The notes under the pieces are model-generated. The model did no database searches. It saw only the letters and a program-made list of their open reading frames with translations, and was not told where the DNA came from. Of a stretch of 64,000 bases of DNA, positions 35,901 to 46,037 are shown in pieces; position 1 is the first letter of the stretch, and each line of letters opens with the position of its first letter. Source of the DNA: Antedon mediterranea (lineage: Eukaryota > Echinodermata > Crinoidea > Comatulida > Antedonidae); the NCBI RefSeq assembly GCF_964355755.1, contig NC_092674.1, forward strand, positions 19,866,001-19,930,000, given 5' to 3'. A program made the translations under genes and the position numbers.

Positions 35901-37083
35901 AAAGTGATTTTGAAAATAGTAAACTTGGAAAAGCAATGAGGTAATTTTATATATAATTTGTTTATTAGTTAGAAGGTTCGTCTGGATCCAAAACAAAAAA
36001 AAATCTATAAAATAGTTTCAGGGATGAGATTTCTCCGTGGAGTGAGTGACCCTGAAGTCTTTCTTTTTGGTGCGAAACTGCAATAGCGCCGGAAATATTA
36101 AAAGTTTTTCTATTTTTCTGTTACTGTATACTTTTTGTCTTTATTTTAAAATTAAAATTGTTGTAAAAGATGAAAAAAGTTTATTGTACTGTATCTTGTA
36201 ATTGTTATTTTTAATAGGAAAGCAAAGAAGGCAACCAGAAAGGTTGGCAGGACATTCTCATGGAAAGGAACGCCGCATCGTTTACAACGAGCTATGTCAT
36301 CTTTGTCAAACGCCAGTCCTATGTTAAATGACCAGGTGACAACGTTAGTTGGCACACCAAGGTCAAGAACAGGTGCCAGACTGGCGTCAGTAGCCACACT
36401 CTCACGGGTATGTTTGATTGATTTATTTCAGGTTCTACCATATTTTAGTGCCAGTTTAATGTGTTTTACTTAAGCCCCTTTCTCACAGAGCTGTGTGCCA
36501 GGAATATTGCGTGAATATACCATTACCATGCCGGTATGGTTTTCTGTGAGAACGGGTCGTCTCGTGGCATCATGCCGGCATCGACATGACCTGCTTTAGA
36601 CCTAGTAATATTCTAGGGATATTCCCCGCAATGCCAGACGGGAATTCTGTGAGAACGTAATGCCGTTATATTCCGGGGTTATATTTAATTCCCCATCAAG
36701 GTATATGCCAGTAACGATACCGGCACGACGCCACCATAATACCGGTATATTGCAGGCACATCTGTGAGAAAGGCGCTTTACATCCTACTTTATTCATTTT
36801 TATGCAAATCAAAATCCAATTGATTCAAAACTAATGATAATATTAGTCCATTAAATCATTTAAATTTAAACAATGTTTAATTGGAATTATGACATTTAGA
36901 AGTAAAGCTCCTCCAACACTGATAGTGCCATCACATTAAAGACAGAAATAAATAACATTTTAATTTTATTCTTCTTCTTCTCGTCATCAGGTTATGTCAT
37001 CTCCTGTGCGTTCTCGGCCTCCACATACACCCAAGATGATAAAAAATGCAACTATTGGGCCTTCGTCATCAAGTTGGTTGTGA
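23942..37083 (+). CDS. ECT2: ECT2, Rho guanine-nucleotide exchange factor for cytokinesis
   Basis: Twenty coding exons join without frame breaks to 884 aa (human about 914): 23942-24026, 24386-24474, 24946-25125, 25526-25723, 26537-26638, 27539-27638, 29736-29851, 30138-30200, 30415-30640, 30919-31043, 31348-31533, 32006-32116, 32394-32490, 33068-33149, 33672-33891, 34204-34342, 34704-34867, 35852-35940, 36218-36407, 36991-37083. Three BRCT repeats span residues about 38-118, 124-213 (with TQQWVHETW) and 223-312 (with KQEWFWSSIK). A basic nuclear signal RKRRRLRE lies near 329. The DH domain (about 405-595) ends LIRPVQRLPSMILLLSDLL, and the PH domain is about 620-760. The basic tail has KAKKATRKVGRTFSWKG and candidate CDK sites (STPSSK, HTPK). 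The family activates RhoA at the equatorial cortex, with BRCT repeats binding the centralspindlin partner and restraining the DH domain. Introns 5, 6, 14, 17 and 19 carry MITEs. Confidence 0.95.
26824..27345. mobile_element. MITE with AGGGACTTTAC termini (ECT2 intron 5)
   Basis: The left end AGGGACTTTACGAAA and the right end TTTTGTAAAGTCCCT are inverted. AAT directly abuts both ends (26821-26823 and 27346-27348), consistent with a 3-bp target duplication as in PIF/Harbinger-type elements. The interior has no open frame. Confidence 0.75.
27683..28000 (+). mobile_element. tRNA-derived SINE, copy 1 (ECT2 intron 6)
   Basis: The head contains A-box-like TGGCCGAGCGGTTAAGACAG and B-box-like GGGTTCGAGGCTGACT, the pattern of a class II (Leu/Ser-type) tRNA. 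A shared body with TAAACCGTAGGTCCAGTGTA and TGCACTTTAAAGAACC follows. The tRNA arms do not pair properly and the body continues, so this is a retroposon and not a tRNA gene. Confidence 0.85.
28107..28903. mobile_element. Foldback element of GGCCGAGTTGAC modules (ECT2 intron 6)
   Basis: Both ends are inverted arrays of ~16-17-bp modules such as AACTCGGCCTCAAGTC, followed inward by TACTTTAACGGGG-type and GTTCCATACTTTA sequence. GAATCCCC flanks the element at 28099-28106 and 28904-28911, an apparent 8-bp target duplication. The centre (about 28270-28735) is AT-rich without a gene. It resembles a small foldback element; the superfamily is unknown. Confidence 0.8.
29011..29563. mobile_element. MITE, TTAAAGATGTATTGTCCC family, long subtype (ECT2 intron 6)
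   Basis: The left end is TTAAAGATGTATTGTCCCTT and the right end AAGGGACAATACATC. The interior (TTTGTTTACTTTCGC-type and ACTTTGACTGGAAGTCAAAG segments) is shared with the copy at 40478-41388, read on the opposite strand. This longer subtype differs internally from the ~300-bp copies. Confidence 0.75.
31829..31888. repeat. Hairpin in ECT2 intron 11
   Basis: TTCTGCTATTTTAATG faces ATTAAAATAACAGAA across about 30 bp: an imperfect inverted repeat, perhaps the end of a tiny element. Confidence 0.5.
33232..33423. mobile_element. MITE, TTAAGGCCAATTTACACAG termini (ECT2 intron 14)
   Basis: The left end TTAAGGCCAATTTACACAG and the right end CTGTGTAAATTGGCCTTTAA are nearly perfect inverted repeats bounding 192 bp with no coding capacity. 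TTAA at both edges suggests a TTAA-like target. Confidence 0.85.
35067..35384. mobile_element. MITE, TTAAAGATGTATTGTCCC family (ECT2 intron 17)
   Basis: The left end is TTAAAGATGTATTGCCCCCC and the right end GTAGACAATACATCTATAA. The interior TGAATATGCCATTTTAATGT and GTGAAAACATTTTTTTTTCT segments are shared with the copies at 2523 and 9864. Confidence 0.75.
35560..35707. mobile_element. MITE, AAGCTyTGTCTACACT termini (ECT2 intron 17)
   Basis: The left end TTAAGCTCTGTCTACACTA and the right end AGTGTAGACAAAGCTTTA are inverted repeats 148 bp apart. The interior contains an internal near-repeat of AAATnnnGTAGTGATAT. Confidence 0.85.
36470..36780. mobile_element. MITE, AAGCCCCTTTCTCACAGA termini (ECT2 intron 19)
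   Basis: The left end TTAAGCCCCTTTCTCACAGA and the right end TCTGTGAGAAAGGCGCTTTA are inverted. The 311-bp element is GC-richer than the intron and has many CCGGTAT and TGCCGG words, some in internal inverted pairs. Confidence 0.85.
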
Positions 37084-37860
37084 GGTCACAGGTTAACTTG
37101 TGAATAGATACCGTTGAGTCTTTGCACCTTGTTTTATTACATCTTTATTGAATACCTGTAGTGGATCCTATCAAGTCTGTATATTATTCTCAATCAAACA
37201 ATTTTCAATATTGGATCCACCGGGATGTTTTATATTATTATACAATTAATGAAATCATATCTTTTTAAATTAAAAGTTTTTCAAGTATTATTGTAAAATA
37301 GTAAAATATTATAAATTTGAAAAATTGAAAAATCGATATTCTATGCAATTTTTGACAGCAGGAAAATAGTGGTGTTGCTCTTGATGTTCACCTCATTATG
37401 AACATCACATTATTTTGGCCACAGCAACTTTAGCACATTGATTAATGTCTTACTACTTTAATAACATTTCCACAATTTGTAAACAATTTCTATTACATTT
37501 GACAATATACTTTTACTGTCAGTCTTACTTGCATTGTACATAATAGTAGGTGGTGTGATAAAAAAAAAAGGATTCTAAAATAATATTTTGATTATATCCG
37601 ATATTAAGCAAAGTAAAACAATTATTTCATCACATCCTGATATAAGTCTACCATACTAGTTCAGTTATGTGTAAATAGGGATCACACTGGTAGTGGACTA
37701 TTATTCAAGTTATATTGTTGCTGGGCGTGTCTTTCACACATTTTAGTCTTATTTTAAAACCTAATTTCCAGTAAATTGGATTCAGCTTTACTTTTATAAT
37801 CTCACTTATGTTCAGAAGATAACATTCTTTTTATAGAATTCTAAATTGAAATAATAAATC
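37084..37860 (+). other. ECT2: ECT2 3' UTR (approximate)
   Basis: AT-rich sequence following the ECT2 stop codon. A plausible polyadenylation signal AATAAA occurs at 37853-37858. The end is a guess from that signal. Confidence 0.4.
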
Positions 37861-38056
37861 CAAAAATGGTGAAAGAAAAGAAAGTTTTGTTTTGGTATCA
37901 CAGGATGATTTTTGTAGATGAATGTTTTGCGTTTCAAAATTGCACGATGTTGACTCAAATTTTACTAAAATAAGAGGCAACATCTACACAGTTATAAACC
38001 ATACATTTAGTCATAGATTCCCCAACTACGCCAAATTTGGCTTTAATTAATATATA

Positions 38057-38213
38057 CAGTCAAGTCTTTCAATACCGGACACCTTTGGGTTGGCCTATAT
38101 ATCTTGTTTTCCAGAAAGTCTGGTATTTGGAATGTGTTTTTAATGGTAAAAATTTATTTGGGACGTCTGGTCTCGAGAATTTTCAGAGAGTCCGGTATTG
38201 GGAAAGATAACTG
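38057..38213. mobile_element. pogo-like MITE, CAGTCAAsTCT termini, copy 1
   Basis: Starts CAGTCAAGTCTTTCAATACC after TA and ends GGTATTGGGAAAGATAACTG before TA. The 157-bp element matches the ends of the copies at 46038 and 49079. CAGT-starting ends and a TA target are typical of pogo/Tigger in the Tc1/mariner superfamily. Confidence 0.8.
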
Positions 38214-40263
38214 TATACATAGGCCATATGACTGGAGGCCAAGCACCCAGTCTTTTTAAATGGCCTAACAAATAGGGGAGAGTTAGCTATGGACACGATC
38301 ATTTGTTTAACATTGCTTGGCAAGCTGTGACCACCATACCTACATTGTATCGCCTTGTAGTATTCTATCTATCCCTACTGATAGTTTTATTAATTACAAT
38401 CTATATATGTGGTGATTGGGGTTTAATCCTGTAATGAGAAACTGAAATGTTGTAAATATGATAAGTAATAATATTCTGTATAGTTAGCATTATTATTTAT
38501 TTTACATAATTAAGAATGGGAATAATTGGACTGAAAGTAGAAGATGGAACACAGAACATCTACCCCATGAACAATCATCCTTAGGCTACTGTTCTAGGAT
38601 AAATACCAATCAGGACATCTACCCCATTCATTAATGCTTAGATAGTAGCTGACATGTCGGGGGTTTGTCCTGAATCAAAGAATAACCTGGGACCTTCATT
38701 CATGAAAGTCTGGCTTTGAGAGATCTTCTGATTTGATTAAGTTTCTTGATGTCCAGTGGTTAGGAAAGTTGAATAATATTGTACGCTATATTTAAATTAG
38801 AATGACAAATATAGACGGCACTACCACACACAACCATATCCTTTCAATGTTCGTAGTGATATTGATTTCTCTATATTTTTTTGCATTTACAATCACACAA
38901 AATTATTTTTGTCTACAATGTTGGATTTAGACACCATGACCTGTTTTTTTGGTATTAAATTATGATTTTTATTTCTGTGTGCTATCAATTAAGAACTGAA
39001 CTGATTATTTAATTGTTTTACTTCCTTTAGATATTTTGTAATTTACATGTATTTCCTCCAAAGAGGATACTATTTATTTACAATTCTTTTGAATGAATGA
39101 AATGTTGAATTAACTATTTTGAAATTAATAATAATAATAATAATTGATGCAAAATTACAGCAAAGTACTTACTACATTTAATTTAAACTTCTTAATCTGT
39201 CAACTGTTGGCACTGGTTTTATTTCTGTAACCTACTGTGTAATGGGCCTAGTTATTTTACTGTGCAGTTGGTGTATTATATTTAAATGAAAATGGGTGTA
39301 CCGTCTACTACAAATACCTAATTAATTCATATTCGTTTGTTCCTTTATACTGTTCCGTTTCACGGAACGGAAGACAGTGCCGTTTTGTTGAAAAATTATT
39401 ATTAATTGATTGACAACAATTATGTTAACAAATATTTGTTTTGAATGTATTTCAGGACTAATGTTAAAATAAATTACTATAGGATTTACAATGCCAATTC
39501 AACTCAGTCAATGTATATTAATACTGTAGTACTGTATAAAATAATTCTTAAAATGATATGGTATAGTTATCACAACATTAATGGAACTGATAACATGTAA
39601 TTGTTATTTGTATTTAAAATACATATACTGTAATAATAGGCTAATTGGTAAGAATAATAATTATGAATCATTCCTCTTAAGTTTGTTACATTTGTACTTT
39701 AAACTTAAAATTGGTGGCCCGGGTACAGTATTAAAAAAAGTGTATTTTCATTCATATTTGCACTAAAAAATGAACCTTTAGTGGACTTGTCGCCATATAG
39801 CCCTACTGAACACTCGTGTTACTAGAACCAATCTAAACGTGTATGCCTAATAATTCATATTTTAATGGCCGTGGTTTGTGGAAATACTATTTAAAAAATC
39901 TAGCGTTGTATGCATTTATCGAATAAAAAAAATGACGATTAAAAGTATATTTATTATTAGTTTAATTAGCATTTTGCGATGTTTTTTTATTTCGCACAGA
40001 GCCTTCTACATTGTCCTGCTATGGTCTAATAACGATGTGACAATAAGCAATCATGATAATGCTGTCATGAAGATATTTTAGAAAAAAAATCCTGACATTG
40101 GCGTGTGTTTTCATTGAATTCCTTGTCACTGACTTTGAAAATGTTCATGAAAGAAATTTAGGATCATTTTTCTAACGGTTAAGTCAAAGATAACTTTCAA
40201 TAATGTTTCCCAAGACCATCCACATTTCTACAATAGCCTATTATTGTTACGCGTTTAGTTTAA
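38214..40263. other. Intergenic, no gene seen
   Basis: AT-rich sequence downstream of ECT2 with scattered TACAGTA words and a short (AAT)n run near 39127. The open frames present are short, AT-rich and lack recognisable domains. Confidence 0.5.
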
Positions 40264-40373
40264 AGTTACGTCAGTGGTTACGTTGTTTGTTTACGTTAGT
40301 GTTACGCTGTTTGTTTACGTTAGTGGTTATGTTGTTTGTTTACGTTAGTGGTTACGCTGTTTGTTTACGTTAT
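40264..40373. repeat. ~28-bp tandem repeat
   Basis: About four units of GTTACGCTGTTTGTTTACGT plus TAGTG, with small length differences. The open frame across it is repetitive. Confidence 0.85.
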
Positions 40374-40477
40374 CAATATCAATTTATTTAGAAATTGCAC
40401 CTTTACATCGGTGGCACACACATGAAGTGGTGCATCTATATTGTACACAATTAACATAAAATGACGGATACGGATAC

Positions 40478-41388
40478 TTAAAGATGTATTGTCCCTTTGA
40501 CTAATTCAAAAAAATTATTTTTTTATATTTCGAAAAAGTGGGTCATTTTGAGGGATCATAATAGTTATTAACTTTCACCAAAAATTAGTCCAAAAAAAAT
40601 AATTTAATCGAAATACAGACGTTTTTTTGTTCAAAAAATAACTTTGACTTCCAGTCAAAGTTTTCGATCTAAACATATCTCATAATGCAAAGAGCTTTTT
40701 TTTTTCATTTATTCATAGGAATCACCTTTATATCGGTGGCACACATTATCAGTTAATGGTGCATCCATTTTACAGACAAAATACAAAGAAACATCAAGGT
40801 ACAAAGTTCTAAATACTAACACATAACATCAGAACAAAATGTAAACTAATTAATTAATTAGATCTGTATGAAAATACATAATACGTAAACTGTATTTACA
40901 ATATATATTATAAATCAAAGAGCTTCATAGGCAGGATATAGAAAAAAATCAAGATCAAATAAGTTAAAACTGCCTCAATATAGATTTATTTTAACGACAT
41001 GTTTCGGGCATCTATATTGAGGCAGTTTTAACTTATTTGATCTTGATTTTTTACAATATACATATATATATAACTTGTTTGGCTACTCTGTATGCATAAT
41101 CATAAAACTTCCTCACGATCTGTGTGAAAACACCTTCTCAACCGTGACAAGTTGTAAACAATCCTAATTAGCCCGTGGTTTAAAATCTTTGTTTACTTTC
41201 GCTTGTGACGATTTTCCAGACGAAATGTAATCAAATTAATTTTACCTGTTTATTACGTAAACTTGTTCTTTTTGGCTCGAATTTTCGACTTAAAGTGAAT
41301 AACGTTAATATTACTTTGATATGGCCAATTTAAATTTAGAATATTTTTTTTTCCATTTTCTGTGTTTCAAGGGACAATACATCTTTAA
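40478..41388. mobile_element. MITE, TTAAAGATGTATTGTCCC family, long subtype with nested insertion
   Basis: The left end is TTAAAGATGTATTGTCCCTT and the right end GGGACAATACATCTTTAA. The interior matches the 29011-29563 copy in reverse orientation but is interrupted around 40690-41060 by extra DNA. That DNA includes a hairpin and a second copy of a CATCGGTGGCACACA-type repeat, also seen at 40397-40445. Confidence 0.8.
40942..41052. repeat. Long hairpin, ~42-bp near-perfect arms
   Basis: The arm 40942-40984 (AAAAAATCAAGATCAAATAA onward) is complementary to 41011-41052 across a 26-base loop with GACATGTTTCGGGCA. A related core, AACATGTTTCGGACATAGCC, lies at 29608-29627 beside another copy of the host MITE. 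It appears to be a small hairpin insertion within the MITE. Confidence 0.85.
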
Positions 41389-41470
41389 GCTAATTTAAAA
41401 AGTTAACAAAAATTAAAATTAGTACTATATACTGTGGCAATATTGTCTGACATGAGTTGATACATTTTAG

Positions 41471-41627
41471 TTAAGCTTGGTTCCCACTAGAACGTAACGC
41501 AAGGACGTAAACGCAACGCAAGCGTTTTAACCAATGACAAGCGAAGTAACCATCGCTTGTGATTGTTCAATTCACTTGCGTTGCGTTACGTCCTTGTGTT
41601 GCGTCGCTAATGGGAACCACGCTTTAA
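41471..41627. mobile_element. MITE, AAGCTTGGTTCCCACTAG termini, copy 1
   Basis: The left end TTAAGCTTGGTTCCCACTAG and the right end CTAATGGGAACCACGCTTTAA are inverted. The interior repeats the theme AACGCAAGGACGTAAACGCA on both arms. The 157-bp element is flanked by TTAA-like ends. Confidence 0.85.
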
Positions 41628-41813
41628 ATATATATATATAAATCCAAAGGCAAATTACTTAAAATAATGACAATGCTGTGGGTATATTCAGTGGCTGGAT
41701 CTCAATGGAGATACAAAAAAAAAAGCGAAAAGCTAAATCAAAACGATAAAGTAAACAGCCAGAAAAGTTAGCAGAGCTTTCGAGCAACACTAGCCCTTAT
41801 ACATAAAGCTTGG

Positions 41814-42240
41814 TTCCCACTAGAACGTAACGCAAGGACGTAAACGCAACGCAAGCGTTTTAACCAATCACAAGCGGTAGTTACTATGTTAGTGGAATCG
41901 TTACGTTATAGTTTTGTTCTATAGTGTTTTTATTTTATTTATTTATTTCTTTATTCTGATATAAAATCAATAGGATAAAAACACAAAAAAGTACCGAGAC
42001 GGCAAACTTATTTCCATTGTGGTCCTAAACAAATATAACAGAATAAACAAGGAAAACCACCAGTGTATTACGATTATAGTGGTAAGTTTTAGTTACGTTG
42101 ACGTATGTTACATTAGGATTGGTTCCCACTAGGACGAAACGCAAATACGTAAGCGCAACGCCATCGGGTTGACCAATGATGACAGATTAAATAATCCATT
42201 CCTTGTGATTGGTCAAATTAATTGCGCTCATGATTAAAGA
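41814..42240. mobile_element. Degraded copies of the GGTTCCCACTAG MITE family
   Basis: One full left end occurs at 41814-41880 (AAGCTTGGTTCCCACTAGAA onward) and a diverged one at 42118-42190 (TTGGTTCCCACTAGGACGAA). No matching right ends were seen, so these are solo or rearranged copies. Confidence 0.65.
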
Positions 42241-44275
42241 TAGGGGTTGGTATAATAGCACATGTAAGTAACCTACTGGTATTCGTTTATTATACTTCAT
42301 TTACATGACATCAGGAAATGAAAACAAATGTTATATTATAATGATATAATATATCGTTACTCATGAGATGGATAATATCAATTATAGATTTTGATTACGT
42401 AACAACATTTTAGTAAGCATGGAAATGTACAATCAACTTGGTTAAGATTTATAGCGTGTGTACACTTTCGTATTTTATTTATTTTTAGATTTCGCGAAAT
42501 TAAAGAGACGAATAAATCATTTTGTTGGAAAGCGTCCATATGGAAATCTGCAGAGACGAAGGATGAAATTAGGCCTGGCAGGCCTACTATTTTAGTCACT
42601 ACTAGTTCAAGATTAGGTATTATGCCCCCTTAAAAAACAATTATAGATAATGAATATTATTTACGGCCCTAGTATTTTAGAATTGTAAACCTTATAAAGA
42701 AGTTGTCAAAGCTATCTTTATTGTGCTCCTCTAGATTGTTCAGGGACTCATTTAGAATTCAAACCATCCTCGTAATATTAAGCAATTTTTTAAACCAAAA
42801 TAACACCACCAGAACGTCACAATGAACTTTATGTAGTTAGTTAAGTTAAAATGCAAGTTTACTTTTGTCATTGACACAGGTTGACTCATTTCCATAAAAC
42901 ACATTACACTCAACTATACTGTACATTGTTTTGTTAATTGTTGATATTAATCAATAAATAAAACATCAAAAGGCGTGAACGAGGTACTTTCATCTTGCTA
43001 TTGTATTCGCAACCCACCTTAAAATCGATCCAAGGCCTGGGTATTATTTTAAAAGCCTGCCTACATGCACACTCACAACTGAAGAAGTCACATGTAAGGC
43101 AGCATGAATGAATATTCTTTATTTATAGTGCCACCCAATTTTGATTTTATTTACTTTGTGTTACTTTTGTAATCGAGAAAAGTTTTCCGGAAAAAAAAAT
43201 TGATTGATTGAATATAATATACACGACGTCATCTTTGACTATACCCCCTCTATAGTTTGTTCCCTCTTACACTGAAACTTCTTTATTACGTTTAGCGCAA
43301 CATCAGAATACTACCATATAAGGTAGGGACAAGTGAAACTTTGAATTCCTACCAGTTTTTTGGCTTTTAAACGGGCCTACCAGTTTACAGTTTTTCTAAA
43401 CGGTAGCAGATATTTATCACCATTTATATTTAAATTTAAAAACACATTTAGGCCTAACTAAAGTTGTGTCGAAAATTATTTTTATAATACAAAATAGGGT
43501 TTAGCAGGCCTATCGTTAATTTAGGCCCAATCAATGTCTGTGATAATTATCGGTATCAGGGATTAAGTTTTTTTTTTAATTTGAAACACAAGAAATCCAA
43601 AATATGACGTAACTATTAGGTACTGTATCATCGTTTTATGTAAGTAAAGTCGCCGGAAGTTGTTCAATGGACGATTGTTTCCTGTATTATCAGTAATAGC
43701 TATATAGCGGATATAATTAATCTCAATTAGATAAATGTCCATCGTCACATGGTTACGTGCAGTTACGGTAGTCCCGCGTTTGGTACCAATGCCTTCTGGG
43801 TATACTCATATTTGATTGACTTTTAGGGTAGGATAGCCTTGAATTAACAATTAATAAGTAAAGTGAACTTGGCTATTAGTAGCACATACAATATTAACTA
43901 AATTAATACCACGCACCTTTATTAAAGATGCATATATCATATACTGTAATACAATACTTGTTTTTATTTAGTAAGATGTATGTTGAGTATAAACTACTCA
44001 AAGTGCGTGATTTCCATACGTATTGTACGTGCAAACAAATAAAGTATGCGCGTAAGTGAAATAAGAACTTACTTTATTTTCCAGAAGATCGGTGGAAAAA
44101 GAACTATTTAAGTTTTATTATGTATGTGGTTATTTTAGTATGCTGAGTGAAATTTTACAAATTAGAAAATTATTAAATATTACTCTTCAATTAAATTCCG
44201 AATTTGTTAATAAAAAAAAAGATATACAGAGTATTCTAAAACCGAATCGCAAGAAAAAAATGAAATAATGTAATA
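42241..44275. other. Intergenic, no gene seen
   Basis: AT-rich sequence without recognisable coding exons or complete mobile elements; only short chance open frames and scattered AGGCCTA words. Confidence 0.45.
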
Positions 44276-45054
44276 ATGTCTGGGGCACGACAATGGTATA
44301 AACTATGGCAATCGCCAAAATGTCTGGCCCCGCCCTTGTTTCACCTTGCGATACCACTCTGTGACGTAGAAAGTATCTTTTTGCATGAAAGTGCATTGAA
44401 GAACCCCCACGTAGTTTTCGTACCTGAGTACGCACTACTAACTAAGTGGAGTCGGATAACTCATGGTAAATGTTCATCCGCTGAAGTTTTTTATTTGAAC
44501 TTTTACAACTTGCAGTGGGTAATGCATTATTTTTCATCTAAATACGCGTATACAGATTCATTAGATTGTGAATATGTACGATTGATGTGTAAACAATTTG
44601 TTTCATAGTGTTTTATTTTTTGAACTATTTTATTTGATCTACATCTATTGGCGGAAGTGCACGATACCAGTCGGTCGTTGACCCAAATTTGGGAACAAGG
44701 TAGATGTGTGTATTGGTAGTTACTGAAGTGTACACCTCCGCTCTACAGTGCAGAACAGCGTACTATTGGTGTGTAGCAATTGGTGTGTAGCGATTGTTGT
44801 TCGCGACGCTAAGTCATCAACAAATTCAACAATAGTTTACAGTAAAATTCAGGATTGATTCATGCATTTCATTGCGTGTTTTTATTGTTTGAATATAAAT
44901 TAAGATAACTGGTTTGTTAAATACAAAGGTAACGCTTATAATTGTGTAATAAAACAGGCGATTTATATTTTAGTGCTAGGCCTGGCTTAGCGGCTGTCAT
45001 CAGCTAGTATTAGACGTCATCAACGCAAAGTACCACCGTTAGGGTTGGTCCAAT
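44276..45054 (+). promoter_or_regulatory. Presumed YAP promoter and 5' UTR
   Basis: This precedes the YAP start codon. It contains GC-richer patches (CCCCGCCC at 44330, GGCGGAAGTG near 44650, the latter an ETS-like site). The 110-codon open frame at 44276-44608 has no recognisable domain and is probably not translated. The transcription start cannot be placed. Confidence 0.35.
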
Positions 45055-45464
45055 ATGACCAACATGGATCCAAAGCATGTCGTTCATGTAAGGGGTGACT
45101 CGGATGTCGATTTGGAAGATTTATTTAATAAGTCGTTAAATCCTCGCCAGCTAGATCAAGTTAAACAGCCAAATATTCCATGGACTATGCGCAATCTACC
45201 AAAATCATTTTACCAAGAACCAGATAGGAAACCACTTCATTCCCGAGAATCAAGCACCGACAACACATCTCGTTTAATTGGAATGCATGTTGTACATAAC
45301 CGGGCACATTCATCACCTGCTCAAATGCAAGAGATTGACCGTAGTACCCAAGATCAACATACGCATTTACGAGAACAAAGTTTAGATGTAACTGCAGATG
45401 ATATGCCAATGCCACAAGGATGGGAGATGGCTAAAACCCCACAGGGTCAACGCTATTATTTAAA
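45055..45464 (+). CDS. YAP1: YAP1/Yorkie transcriptional co-activator, first coding exon only
   Basis: This exon gives residues 1-136 plus two bases; the donor GTAAGT follows, phase 2. The TEAD-binding region is clear: VRGDSDVDLEDLF (residues 12-24) and MRNLPKSF (45-52). Three LATS sites of the form HxRxxS are present: HSRESS (S67), HNRAHS (S86) and HLREQS (S109). They match human S61, S127 (14-3-3 site) and S164 in order. The exon ends inside the first WW domain (MPQGWEMAKTPQGQRYYLN, first Trp 123). YAP binds TEAD factors in the nucleus to drive growth genes and is held in the cytoplasm by Hippo/LATS phosphorylation. The alternative in-frame Met4 cannot be excluded as the start. The rest of WW1, any WW2 and the activation domain lie beyond the window. 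Confidence 0.92.
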
Positions 45465-45721
45465 GTAAGTTTACATATTAATTAAAACCAAATTTCAGTG
45501 CCTTTTATTTTTTACTTGGAACAGTAACTTGCGAACATTGATTAAAACTAAAAATACTTGGTAAGTAAAGATGATAGAGCGAAACGTATCTAAGATTTAT
45601 TAAGGGAACCATTGAACTGTCCTTTCTTGCTCTTATTATGTTGGAGGGAATGTTGGGGCAGAGGGAACCAAACGAAAGATAGGAGGCGCACCAGAAAGGA
45701 CACTATAGATTTATTACTAAC

Positions 45722-45906
45722 TAAAGCGTCGTTCCCACTAGCGACGCAACTCAAGGACGTAACGCAACGCAAGTGAATTGACCAATCACAAACGATGGCT
45801 TATTCGCTTGTGATTGCTAACTGTCTTTAACTTCGCTTGTCATTGGTTAAAACGCTTGCGTTGCGTTTACGTCCTTGCGTTACGTTCTAGTGGGAACCAA
45901 GCTTTA
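45722..45906. mobile_element. MITE, AAGCTTGGTTCCCACTAG family, copy 2 (YAP intron 1)
   Basis: The left end TAAAGCGTCGTTCCCACTAG and the right end CTAGTGGGAACCAAGCTTTA are inverted, with AACGCAACGCAAGTGAATTG and GCTTGCGTTGCGTTTACGTC inside. It is the same family as 41471-41627. Confidence 0.85.
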
Positions 45907-46037
45907 GTGATGCCATATCCTCTTCCAATCTTGTATAAAACAAAAACAAACTCTCCAAAATGAAAAGGAATAGTATTAAATGAGTACAGTATTATGTATA
46001 TTTGAGGGGTTTGTGGGAAATGATGGTAATAAAAGTA

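Noticed and set aside
44276-44608. 110-codon open frame upstream of YAP
   Set aside because: No recognisable motif; the region is better explained as YAP promoter or 5' UTR. It could be revisited with RNA data.
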